Source: Rhodospirillales bacterium | GTDB lineage: Bacteria > Pseudomonadota > Alphaproteobacteria > Acetobacterales > Acetobacteraceae | NCBI GenBank assembly: GCA_028869315.1 | Contig: JAGWSV010000076.1 | Coordinates: 1 to 50,093 of the forward strand | Reading direction: 5' to 3' | DNA: 50,093 bases | In this document: piece by piece, positions 12,684 to 20,332 of the stretch | How the letters are laid out: each line of letters starts with the position of its first letter | How positions within the stretch are numbered: position 1 is the stretch's first letter | Program-made: the position numbers and the translations under genes | The notes under the pieces: model-generated | Database searches by the model: none | Told to the model about the DNA's origin: nothing | What the model saw: the letters and a program-made list of their open reading frames with translations, nothing else

Positions 12684-13730
12684 CTAGCTGTTCGGCCCGC
12701 GCTCCATCGACACCGGCTGCCAGCGGCGCAGCTCGGACGTCATCAGCACCGCCGGGTTCACGCAGCTCATCGGCCAGCGCCCGGCCAGGACCAGCGCCAG
12801 TTCCCGGCCGACATGGCGCTTGCGCGCCGGATCGAACCGGGCCGACGCCGAGGCGTTGTGCGGGCTCAGGGTGACGTTGTTCATCGACAACAGCGGGTTG
12901 TTGTGCCCCGGCGGCTCGGTTTCCAGCACGTCGAGCGCGGCATGCGCGATCCAGCCTTCCTGCAGCGCCTTGATCAGCCCGGCTTCCTGCACCGTCGGGC
13001 CGCGGCCGGTGTTGATGAAGATCGCGGTCCGCTTCATCTGCCGGAAATGCGCCTCGGTCAGCATGCCCTCCACCTCCGGCCGCGCCGGGGCGTGCATCGA
13101 AACGAAGTCGGACTGGCTCAGCACTTCTTCCAGCGTCGCCGGCAGCACGCCGTATTCCGGCATCACCAGCTCCTCGATGAAGGGGTCGTAGGCCATCATG
13201 CGCAGCCCGAACGGGCGGGCGCGGCGCGCCACCGCGCGCGCCACATGGCCGAAGGAGATGAAGCCGAGGGTCTGGCCCATCAGGCGCGGGATCTGCAGCA
13301 GCGCCGGGCGGCCTTCGCGCCACCGGCCCTCGCGCACCATGCGGTCCTGCTCGATCACCCGGCGGAAGCCGGCGAGCAGCAGGGCCATCGCGTGGTCGGC
13401 CACCTCCTCGATGAAGGTGTCGGGGCAGTTGGTCACCGGGATGCCGCGTTCGGTGGCGGCGGCGACATCGACGCTGTCGACCCCGACCGAGCCGAGCACG
13501 ATGGCGCGGCACTTCGCCGGCAGGCTGTCGATGATCGTTTTCGTGATCTTGATCCCCTTGGCATAGATCGCGTCGGCCTCGCGCGCGGCGGCGATGAAGC
13601 CGGCCTCGTCGGTCGGGCCCTCGACGATCTCGGCGTCCATGCCGGCGAGCGGCTCCATTTCGGTGTCGTAGCCACCGCCGGCGGTGGTGAAGCTGGCCCC
13701 CGCCGGGGTGACGATCCTGAACCTGGCCAT
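12684..13730 (-). CDS. D-isomer-specific 2-hydroxyacid dehydrogenase family protein
   Basis: This is a 348 aa NAD-dependent dehydrogenase of the phosphoglycerate dehydrogenase / C-terminal-binding-protein type. The catalytic Arg is in NTGRGPTV, the Glu in DVLETEPP and the His in LSPHNAS. The N-terminal substrate-domain signature GSVGVDSVDVAAA is also present. The nucleotide-binding loop is atypical: it reads LGFISFGHVAR where the family has GxGxxG, so only part of the glycine motif remains. The enolase-superfamily gene lies 46 bases upstream on the same strand, which suggests a sugar-acid or hydroxyacid catabolic operon. The substrate cannot be named from sequence. Confidence 0.85.
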   Translation of the reverse strand: MARFRIVTPAGASFTTAGGGYDTEMEPLAGMDAEIVEGPTDEAGFIAAAREADAIYAKGIKITKTIIDSLPAKCRAIVLGSVGVDSVDVAAATERGIPVTNCPDTFIEEVADHAMALLLAGFRRVIEQDRMVREGRWREGRPALLQIPRLMGQTLGFISFGHVARAVARRARPFGLRMMAYDPFIEELVMPEYGVLPATLEEVLSQSDFVSMHAPARPEVEGMLTEAHFRQMKRTAIFINTGRGPTVQEAGLIKALQEGWIAHAALDVLETEPPGHNNPLLSMNNVTLSPHNASASARFDPARKRHVGRELALVLAGRWPMSCVNPAVLMTSELRRWQPVSMERGPNS

Positions 13731-13776
13731 GACGTTTCCCTTCGTTCCTTGAACTGCAAGCCGCGACCTTGGTGTC

Positions 13777-14952
13777 TCAACCTTGGGGGGGACGCGCCCG
13801 CACCGCCTTCTCGTTCACCTCCACGCCCCAGCCGGGCTTCGTCGGCAGCACGTATTCGCCGTTCTCGATCACCGGGACGCTGTCGTAGAACTCGTCGCGC
13901 CACGGCGCGCTGTCGAGGTCGATCTCCATGATGCGGAAATTCGGCACGATGGCGGAGAAATGCGCGCTGATCGCGCTGCACAGGTGGCCGTAGAAATTAT
14001 GCGGCGCCACGTTCGTTTCGTAAACATCGGCCATCGCCGCCACCTTCAGCGATTCCGCCAGCCCGTTCCAGATCACGTCGACGATCGCGACGTCCATCGC
14101 GTAGGCCTCGAAATAGGGCCGGAACTCGCGTCGTGCATGCAAGGTCTCGCAGGAGGCGATGGGGCAGGGCGCGTCGCGGCGGATCAGCGCGAGCGAGGGG
14201 GCGTCATGGGTGTCGATCTCGAGCCAGGTGAGGTGCGCCGGCGCCACCGCCTCGGCGATGCGGCGGAAACCCTCGGTCTTGAAATGGAAATTGACGTCCA
14301 GCATCATGCCCATCTCGGGGCCGATCGCTTCGCGGATCGTCTGCAATTGCCGGGTCAGTCCGGCGGTCAGGCGGTTGTCCCAGTTCAGCTCCGGCCAGCC
14401 CGGGGTGCGGCCGAAGCCGGGGGTGAAGCTCACCGGCTTGCCGTCCACGATCGGCAGCATGTTGGTCTTGAGCGCCTTGAACCCGCGGGCCTTCACCTCC
14501 CCGGCATGGGCGGCGAGCGTGTCGTAGCTGTCGATCGCCGGCACGCCCATCAGCGCGGCGTTGCGTACCCGGTAGGTGCCGAAATGCGACCAGTAGACCG
14601 GGATGCGCTCGCGGATCGGTCCGCCGAACAAGGCCGAGACCGGCACGCCATAGGCCTTGCCGGTGATGTCCAGCAGCGCGTTTTCGATCGCCGCGATCGC
14701 CTGCTGGTTGATGCCGCCGCGGGACTGCCGGGTGAGCACGTGAAGATGCTGGGTGACCGCTTCGAACCGGCGCGGGTCCTTGCCGATCAGCACCGGAGAC
14801 AGGCCGTCGATCACATCGGCGAGACCGGTGGACCCGAAGCTCTCGTTGAACTCCGACCAGCCGGTGATGCCGCAGGCGGTGGAGATCTTGAGGTAGGAGA
14901 ACATCCGCCATCCGGCGTCGGCCCGCAGCGTCTCGATGCGTTCGATCTTCAT
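13777..14952 (-). CDS. Mandelate racemase / muconate-lactonizing-type enzyme (enolase superfamily)
   Basis: The ATG at 14952 gives MKIERIETLRADAG, the usual family N-terminal beta strand, and a 391 aa protein. The track ORF extends upstream only because the frame stays open. The capping domain occupies roughly residues 1-130. In the barrel I see the Lys-bearing strand FKALKTNM and the Mg-ligand Asp in MMLDVNFHF. The Glu ligands are in WLEIDTH and IASCETL, and a late His is in NVAPHNFYGHL. These fit a sugar-acid dehydratase or racemase of the mandelate racemase group. It probably acts with the adjacent dehydrogenase, with which it shares strand and a short spacer. Confidence 0.87.
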   Translation of the reverse strand: MKIERIETLRADAGWRMFSYLKISTACGITGWSEFNESFGSTGLADVIDGLSPVLIGKDPRRFEAVTQHLHVLTRQSRGGINQQAIAAIENALLDITGKAYGVPVSALFGGPIRERIPVYWSHFGTYRVRNAALMGVPAIDSYDTLAAHAGEVKARGFKALKTNMLPIVDGKPVSFTPGFGRTPGWPELNWDNRLTAGLTRQLQTIREAIGPEMGMMLDVNFHFKTEGFRRIAEAVAPAHLTWLEIDTHDAPSLALIRRDAPCPIASCETLHARREFRPYFEAYAMDVAIVDVIWNGLAESLKVAAMADVYETNVAPHNFYGHLCSAISAHFSAIVPNFRIMEIDLDSAPWRDEFYDSVPVIENGEYVLPTKPGWGVEVNEKAVRARPPQG

Positions 14953-15107
14953 GTTTTTCCCCCGGTCTGCGGTTTCCCCGGCGGCGCCGGGTGCGGTCGG
15001 GGGGCATCCTAGCCCAGTGGCGGCGGAGGGAAACCTCGTGCCCGTCGCGAGGCGGGTGCGCGCGGAGCGGGACGGTTGGCGCGGCGCCGTGCGAAGGCCC
15101 GCCGCCG

Positions 15108-16175
15108 TCACATGGCCGCCCCCAGCTCCGCCGGCCGGGCCGACCGCAGGATCATGCCGAACAGGTCGCGCGGCTCGTCGGGATCGGCCAGCATGTCGAG
15201 GTCCTGATAGAGCCCGGTGCCGGCGAGCACGTCGCGCAGGTAGCGCAGCGCCGAGAAATCCTCCGTCGCGAAGCCCACCGAATCGAACAAGGTAATCTGC
15301 TGCGCGTCGCGCCGCCGCCCAGCTGCGGCGCCGGTCATCACCTGCCACAGCTCCGTAACTTGGTGATCGGCGGGGAGCTGCTGGATTTCGCCCTCGATCC
15401 GGGTCTGCGGCGCGTATTCGACGAAGATGTCGGAGCGCAGCAGGATGTCGCGGTGCAGCTCGGTCTTGCCGGGGCAGTCGCCGCCCACCGCGTTGATGTG
15501 CAGTCCGGCGCCGACCATGTTGTCGGTCAGGATGGTGGCGCGTTGCTTGTCGGCGGTTGCCGTCGTGACGATCTGGGCCCCCGCCACCGCCTCCTCGGCC
15601 GAGCGGCAGGGCACGGTCTCGACGCCCTGGCCCGCCAGGTTGCGGACGCATTTGGCGGTGGCGGCGGGATCGATGTCATGCAGCCGGAACCGGCGGATGC
15701 CGAGCAGGGCCTTGAAGGCCAGCGCCTGGAACTCCGCCTGCGCGCCGTTGCCGATGATCGCCATGCAGCCGGCATCCCGCGGCGCCAGATGCCGCGCGGC
15801 GACGGCGGAGGTGGCGGCGGTGCGCAGCGCGGTCAGGATCGTCATTTCCGACATCAGGACCGGGTAGCCGGTGCCGACATCGGACAGAACGCCGAAGGCG
15901 GTGACGGTCTGGCGCCCCTCGCGCGCGTTCTTCGGGTGGCCGTTCACGTATTTGAAGCCGTAGGTGCGGCCGTCGCTCGTCGGCATCAACTCGATGACGC
16001 CCTCGGCGCTGTGGGAGGCGACGCGCGGCGTCTTGTCGAAGCAGGCCCAGCGGCGGAAGTCCGCTTCGACGTACTCCGCCAGCCCGGCGATGAAATTCTC
16101 CACGCCGACCCGCAGCACCAGCTTCATCATGTTGTCGACGCTGACGAAGGGAACGAGGTTCAGGTTCGGGATCAT
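15108..16175 (-). CDS. ocd: Ornithine cyclodeaminase
   Basis: This 355 aa NAD-dependent enzyme converts L-ornithine to L-proline and ammonia. It matches the pseudomonad-type OCD in overall pattern: RWACFDKTPRVASHS near residue 45, IELMPTSDGRTYGFKYVNGHP, LRTAATSAVAA, the nucleotide-binding IIGNGAQAEFQALAF, and INAVGGDCPGKTELH followed by RIEGEIQQLPADH. This long form with KYVNGHPKN points to real OCD rather than the mu-crystallin-like relatives. The ATG overlaps the arginase stop as ATGA (16172-16175), so the two are translationally coupled. The pair makes a two-step route from arginine to proline. Confidence 0.93.
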   Translation of the reverse strand: MIPNLNLVPFVSVDNMMKLVLRVGVENFIAGLAEYVEADFRRWACFDKTPRVASHSAEGVIELMPTSDGRTYGFKYVNGHPKNAREGRQTVTAFGVLSDVGTGYPVLMSEMTILTALRTAATSAVAARHLAPRDAGCMAIIGNGAQAEFQALAFKALLGIRRFRLHDIDPAATAKCVRNLAGQGVETVPCRSAEEAVAGAQIVTTATADKQRATILTDNMVGAGLHINAVGGDCPGKTELHRDILLRSDIFVEYAPQTRIEGEIQQLPADHQVTELWQVMTGAAAGRRRDAQQITLFDSVGFATEDFSALRYLRDVLAGTGLYQDLDMLADPDEPRDLFGMILRSARPAELGAAM

Positions 16176-17116
16176 GATCGGAAGCTCCGCGTGGGGGTGT
16201 CGAGGACACGACGGCCGAGCAGGCTCGCGAGCAGATCCACCATCAGGATCGCGGTCCGGCCGCGCTCGTCGAGGAACGGGTTCAGCTCCACGAGATCGAC
16301 GCTGCCGACGAGCATGCTGTCGTGCAGCATCTCCATCACGAGATGCGCTTCGCGGAAGGTGGCGCCGCCGGGCACCGTGGTGCCGACGCCCGGTGCGATC
16401 GTGGGGTCGAGAAAATCGACGTCCAGGCTGACATGGAGCCGGCCGCCGGCGTCCGCCACCCTTCGCAGGAAGGCGCGCAGCAGCGGCGCGATGCCGAATT
16501 CGTCGATCGCCCGCATGTCGTGGAGGGTGATCCCGGAGGTTTCGAGCAGCCGCCGCTCCGCCGGATCGACGCTGCGGATGCCCAGCATGCAGACGTTCTC
16601 CGGCCGGATGCGGGCGGGGGGCGGCGGGAAATAGCCCGCGAACCCGGCCCGGCCGGTGGCATAGGCCATGGGGACGCCATGCAGGTTGCCGCTTTCGGAA
16701 CTGTCGAGCGTGTGGAAGTCCGGGTGGGCGTCCAGCCACAGGACGAAGAGCGGCCGGCCCGTCTCCTCGGCCCGGCGGGCGAGGCCGGTCAGCGTCCCCG
16801 CCGCCAGGCTGTGGTCGCCGCCCAGGCAGATCGGCAGCGCGTCCGCCCCCGCGCTCGCTTGGTAGGCGGCCTCGGCCAGGGACAGGGTCCAGCCCGCCAC
16901 TTCCGGCAGGCATTTGAGCGCGGCGTTGCCATGGACCATCGGGCGCGCCGGCGCCGGGGCCAGGTTGCCCAGATCGGTGACGCGGTGGCCGAGCTCGGCG
17001 ATCGCCGCGGCGATGCCGGCGGCGCGGAAGGCGCTCGGCCCCATCTCGCAGCCGCGACGCCCGGCGCCGTCCTCGACGGGCGCGCCGATCAACCGGCACT
17101 GCTTCGGCGTCATCAT
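16172..17116 (-). CDS. rocF: Arginase
   Basis: This is a 314 aa ureohydrolase that hydrolyses L-arginine to ornithine and urea. Mn ligands are visible in LGGDHSLAAG, LWLDAHPDFHT and SLDVDFLDPTIAPG. The N-terminal LIGAPVEDGAGRRGCEMGPSA and the tail SVDLVELNPFLDERGRTA are arginase-like. Coupling to ornithine cyclodeaminase supports arginase over agmatinase. The start at 17116 (first of two ATGs) follows GAGGAGGG. The much longer track ORF to 17398 runs through the Lrp gene on the other strand and is rejected. Divergent transcription from an Lrp/AsnC gene 100 bases away suggests control by that regulator. Confidence 0.93.
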   Translation of the reverse strand: MMTPKQCRLIGAPVEDGAGRRGCEMGPSAFRAAGIAAAIAELGHRVTDLGNLAPAPARPMVHGNAALKCLPEVAGWTLSLAEAAYQASAGADALPICLGGDHSLAAGTLTGLARRAEETGRPLFVLWLDAHPDFHTLDSSESGNLHGVPMAYATGRAGFAGYFPPPPARIRPENVCMLGIRSVDPAERRLLETSGITLHDMRAIDEFGIAPLLRAFLRRVADAGGRLHVSLDVDFLDPTIAPGVGTTVPGGATFREAHLVMEMLHDSMLVGSVDLVELNPFLDERGRTAILMVDLLASLLGRRVLDTPTRSFRS

Positions 17117-17179
17117 CGGCCCGCCCTCCTCTGCTCCCGCGATCTGAGCATGGTCGGGTGGCAGAATGGACGGGAAGGA

Positions 17180-17208
17180 TTGACAAAACTGCCAGGAGTT
17201 CCTATCAG
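17180..17208 (+). promoter_or_regulatory. Sigma-70-like promoter of the Lrp/AsnC gene
   Basis: A perfect TTGACA (17180-17185) is followed after 17 bases by TATCAG (17203-17208). Transcription would begin close to 17215, almost on the first ATG at 17217. Either the message is leaderless or the ATG at 17247 is used. Confidence 0.55.
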
Positions 17209-17218
17209 ATTGCGCAAT
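17209..17218. promoter_or_regulatory. Palindrome ATTGCGCAAT at the Lrp transcription start, candidate operator
   Basis: This perfect 10-base palindrome sits directly after the -10 element, between the divergent Lrp gene and the arginase operon. Its place fits an autoregulatory or arginine-responsive operator. I know of no exact consensus for this regulator. Confidence 0.35.
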
Positions 17219-17693
17219 GCTTCCTGTCGAATTGGCGATCCCGGCGATGGCGACCCTCGATCCGTTGGACGAGAAGCTGATCACCCTGCTGCGCCATGAC
17301 GGCCGCCGCAGCATCTCCGACCTTGCCGTGGCGCTCGGCGTGTCGCGGGCGACGGTGCGGGCGCGGATCGACCGGCTGGAGCGCGGCGGCGTCATCATCG
17401 GCTACACGGTGATCCTGCGCGCCGACACGGTGGCGGCGGCGGTGCGCGGCATCACGCTGATCGAGGTGGAGGGCCATGCCGCCGACCGGGTGATGCGGGC
17501 GCTGAGCGGCTTCCCCGAAGTGATCGAGATGCACACGACGAATGGCCGCTGGGACCTGATCGTGGAACTGGCGGCGCCTGGCCTGCCCGATCTGGACGCG
17601 ATCCTGCGGCGCATCCGCCTGATCCCCGGCATCACCCGAAGCGAAACCAACCTGCTGCTGAACACCCCGCGCAGCGCGCGGGCGCGGCTTTAG
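17217..17693 (+). CDS. Lrp/AsnC family transcriptional regulator
   Basis: This is a 158 aa regulator. The N-terminal winged helix has LDEKLITLLRHDGRRSISDLAVALGVS followed by the recognition helix RATVRARIDRLE. The RAM ligand domain starts at GYTVILRAD and ends with the pattern of FPEVIEMHTTNGRWDLIVEL. It is likely to bind arginine or ornithine and control the divergent arginase-OCD operon, as such pairs usually do. Start choice is uncertain: ATG 17217 lies next to the predicted transcription start, and ATG 17247 gives a 148 aa protein that still keeps the full DNA-binding domain. No good Shine-Dalgarno is correctly spaced for either. Confidence 0.9.
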   Translation: MLPVELAIPAMATLDPLDEKLITLLRHDGRRSISDLAVALGVSRATVRARIDRLERGGVIIGYTVILRADTVAAAVRGITLIEVEGHAADRVMRALSGFPEVIEMHTTNGRWDLIVELAAPGLPDLDAILRRIRLIPGITRSETNLLLNTPRSARARL

Positions 17694-17752
17694 CAGTCGG
17701 CCTGCGGCGGCACGTGCCGCGGGGCCGCGAGAAGTGCCATACTGGTGGCCTC

Positions 17753-17790
17753 ACTGGCCGGTTGCCCTACTGGCTGGTTGCCCCATTGGC
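17753..17790 (+). repeat. Two and a half copies of a 16-base direct repeat
   Basis: ACTGGCCGGTTGCCCT, ACTGGCTGGTTGCCCC and the partial ATTGGCC are adjacent, starting at 17753, 17769 and 17785. They lie just upstream of the dioxygenase gene. Function is unknown. Confidence 0.6.
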
Positions 17791-17816
17791 CCCCATCCAC
17801 GGAACGGAGCCGCCAC

Positions 17817-18596
17817 ATGCTGCCCACCTTGTTCCTCAGCCACGGCTCGCCGATGACGGTGCTGACCGACACGCCCGGACACCGCTTTCTTGCGGGGCTC
17901 GGCGCCGCCGTGCCGCGGCCGAAGGCGATCCTGATGGCCTCGGCCCATTGGCTCACCATCGGCCCCGCGCTCAGCGCGCCCGCGGCGAACGAGACGATCC
18001 ACGACTTCTCCGGCTTCCCGCCGCCGCTCTATGCGTGCCGCTATCCGGCCCCGCCGGCGCCGGACCTGGCCCGCCGCGCCGCCGGGCTGCTCGACGACGC
18101 CGGGCTGGGCGCGGCGATCGATCCCCGGCGCGGGCTCGACCACGGCGCCTGGGTGCCGCTGCTGCTCGCCTGGCCGAAGGCGGACATCCCGGTGGCGCAG
18201 CTGGCCATCCAGCCGCGCCGCGATCCCGCGCACCATCTGGCGGTGGGCCGCGCGCTCGCCCCGCTCGCCCAGGAAGGCGTTCTGGTGATCGGCTCCGGCA
18301 GCTTCACCCATAATCTTGGCCGCATCCGGCGGGAGGCGGCGGGCGCGACGGACGCGCCCGACGTCGCGGCGTTCTCGGAGTGGATGGACGCGGCGCTGGA
18401 ACAGGGCCGCACCGAGGACCTGCTCGCCTACCGCACCCGTGCGCCCTACGCGGCGGAGCAGCACCCGACCGACGAGCATTTGCTACCCCTGTACGTCGCG
18501 CTGGGCGCCGCCGGGGAAGGGGCGAAGGCGGAGCGCCTGCACGCCAGCGTCGATTACGGCGTGCTGCGGATGGATGCCTTCGCGTTCCGGCAATGA
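17817..18596 (+). CDS. LigB-superfamily (DODA-type) extradiol ring-opening dioxygenase
   Basis: This is a 259 aa class III extradiol dioxygenase homologue of the YgiD/DODA group. Iron or zinc ligands are recognisable: FLSHGSPM at the N-terminus, SAHW near residue 43, LDHGAWVPL near 104, and GSGSFTHNL near 160. The C-terminus has HPTDEHLLPLYVALGAAG, another signature of the group, and ASVDYGVLRMDAF. The ATG at 17817 is preferred because the family starts MLPTLFLSHG; the upstream ATG at 17745 would add residues encoded by a tandem repeat. The substrate is an aromatic catechol by family; nothing here specifies it. Confidence 0.9.
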   Translation: MLPTLFLSHGSPMTVLTDTPGHRFLAGLGAAVPRPKAILMASAHWLTIGPALSAPAANETIHDFSGFPPPLYACRYPAPPAPDLARRAAGLLDDAGLGAAIDPRRGLDHGAWVPLLLAWPKADIPVAQLAIQPRRDPAHHLAVGRALAPLAQEGVLVIGSGSFTHNLGRIRREAAGATDAPDVAAFSEWMDAALEQGRTEDLLAYRTRAPYAAEQHPTDEHLLPLYVALGAAGEGAKAERLHASVDYGVLRMDAFAFRQ

Positions 18597-18665
18597 CGAG
18601 CGGGCGATGATGCCCTTGCCCCTCTGCTGTCCCTTGCTCCTCTGGCGTCCCTGGAAGGAATGCTG

Positions 18666-19790
18666 ATGCTGCAACTGCCCCCCGCCGAGCCCGGCGCCCC
18701 GGAATCGGAGATCGACACCCCGGCGCTGGTCCTCGACCTCGACGCCTTCGAATATAATCTCGACCACATGGCCGCGCTGCTCGCGCCCACCGGCACCAAG
18801 CTGCGGGCGCACGCGAAGACGCATAAATCCCCGGTCATCGCGCATCTGCAGATGGCGCGCGGCGCGGTCGGGCAATGCGTGCAGAAGGTCGGCGAAGCGG
18901 AAGTGCTGGCCTGGGGCGGCGTGCCGGACATCCTGGTCAGCAACGAAGTGGTGGGCGCGGCGAAGCTCGCCCGCTTCGCCGCGCTGGCGCGGATCGCGAA
19001 GGTGGCGATCTGCGCCGACGATCCCGCGCAGATCGCCGCCATCGAGGCGGCGGCGGCCGCTGCCGCCCAGCGCCTGACGGTGCTGGTGGAGATCGACACC
19101 GGCGCCGGCCGCTGCGGCGTCGCGCCCGGTCCCGACGCCGTGGCGCTGGCCCGCCGCATCGCCGATTCCCGCTACCTGTGCTTCGGCGGCCTGCAGGCCT
19201 ATCACGGCAGCGCCCAGCACAAGCGCACCCACGCGGAACGGCGGGCGCTGATCGACGGCGCGGTGGAGGGCGCGCGGCGCACGGTGGAGCAGTTGCATCA
19301 GCAAGGGATTTCCTGCCCGATCGTCGGCGGCGGCGGCACCGGCACGTTCATGCTGGAAGCGGCGTCCGGCGTCTACAACGAGATCCAGGCCGGCAGCTAC
19401 GCCTTCATGGACGCCGACTACGCGCGCAATTTCGATGAAGCCGGGCAGCCGGTGGGCACGTTCCGCCACGCCCTGTTCGTGCTGGCAACCGTCATGAGCG
19501 CGCCGCAGCCCAGCGTCGCGGTGCTCGATGCCGGGCACAAGGCGGTGGCGGTCGACAGCGGCCTCCCCACCGTCTGGCAGCGGCCCGATATCCGCTACGT
19601 CGGCGCCTCCGACGAGCACGGCAAGCTGGAGGTGGGCTCCGAGACCACCATGCCGAAGCTTGGCGAGAAGTTGCGTCTGGTGCCGGGCCACTGCGACCCG
19701 ACGATCGACCGCTATGATTGGTTCGTGGGCGTGCGCGACGGGCGGGTGGAATGCCTCTGGCCGGTGGCGGCGCGGGGCGCGATGGCGTGA
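18666..19790 (+). CDS. DSD1 / D-threonine-aldolase-like PLP enzyme (alanine racemase fold)
   Basis: This is a PLP-dependent enzyme with an alanine-racemase-type barrel, about 374 aa. The PLP Lys is in RAHAKTHKSP near residue 50. The N-terminus has the strand DTPALVLDLDAFEYNLDHM. The C-terminal metal site has LVPGHCDPTIDRYD, as in D-threonine aldolase and D-serine dehydratase. It would act on D-3-hydroxy amino acids; which one cannot be read from sequence. ATG 18660 and ATG 18666 are in frame. GGAAGGA ends at 18659, so the second start has the better spacing. It follows the dioxygenase by ~65 bases on the same strand and abuts the MaoC stop codon. Confidence 0.88.
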   Translation: MLQLPPAEPGAPESEIDTPALVLDLDAFEYNLDHMAALLAPTGTKLRAHAKTHKSPVIAHLQMARGAVGQCVQKVGEAEVLAWGGVPDILVSNEVVGAAKLARFAALARIAKVAICADDPAQIAAIEAAAAAAAQRLTVLVEIDTGAGRCGVAPGPDAVALARRIADSRYLCFGGLQAYHGSAQHKRTHAERRALIDGAVEGARRTVEQLHQQGISCPIVGGGGTGTFMLEAASGVYNEIQAGSYAFMDADYARNFDEAGQPVGTFRHALFVLATVMSAPQPSVAVLDAGHKAVAVDSGLPTVWQRPDIRYVGASDEHGKLEVGSETTMPKLGEKLRLVPGHCDPTIDRYDWFVGVRDGRVECLWPVAARGAMA

Positions 19791-20252
19791 TCAGCCCGGC
19801 TGCCGCCGCGGCATCAGCACCGTGGTGGTGAACTCCTGCACCGGCGCATCCTCCTGGTTCAGGGTGGTGCAGCGGTAGGTCACCACCCCGGCGTCGGGGC
19901 GGGAGCGGGACGGGCGGGCGGCCAACACCTCGATCTTCACCCGCAGCGCGTCGCCGGGGCGGACCGGGCGGAGCCAGCGAAGCTGCTCGATGCCGGCGCC
20001 CATGCCGCCGCGGGCGATCCGCAGGGTCTCGAAGATCAGCCGCATGGTGGTGACGCCGGTCTGCCAGCCGCTGGCGCAGAACAGGCCGAACTGGCTGTCC
20101 TTCGCGGTTTCCTCGCCCAGATGGGCGGGCTGCGGGTCATATTGCCGGGCGAAGGCGATGATCGCGTCGCGATCGAGGGTGATCGCGCGCGCCGAGTGCA
20201 GCACCTGGCCGGCTGCCATGTCTTCGAACCAGAAAACGTCCTGCTGGGTCAC
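19791..20252 (-). CDS. MaoC-family dehydratase (hot-dog fold)
   Basis: This is a 153 aa protein like (R)-enoyl-CoA hydratases and other MaoC-type acyl hydratases. Family features are WFEDMAAGQVLHSARAITLDRDAIIAFARQ with the catalytic pair region YDPQPAHLGEE, then SGWQTGVTTMRL and the hydratase tail RPVRPGDALRVKIEVL. GTG 20252 is chosen because the family begins a few residues before WFEDM. The extra 59 residues in the track ORF are Arg/Pro-rich and overlap the rmuC promoter area. It is divergent from rmuC and convergent with the PLP enzyme. Confidence 0.85.
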   Translation of the reverse strand: MTQQDVFWFEDMAAGQVLHSARAITLDRDAIIAFARQYDPQPAHLGEETAKDSQFGLFCASGWQTGVTTMRLIFETLRIARGGMGAGIEQLRWLRPVRPGDALRVKIEVLAARPSRSRPDAGVVTYRCTTLNQEDAPVQEFTTTVLMPRRQPG

Positions 20253-20332
20253 CGGGAAGATCCGTCCTGCCGTGGTCGAAGCGACGATTCTAGCCGATAA
20301 TCGGGACTTCGCATCCTTGGGGAGACGTGCGC

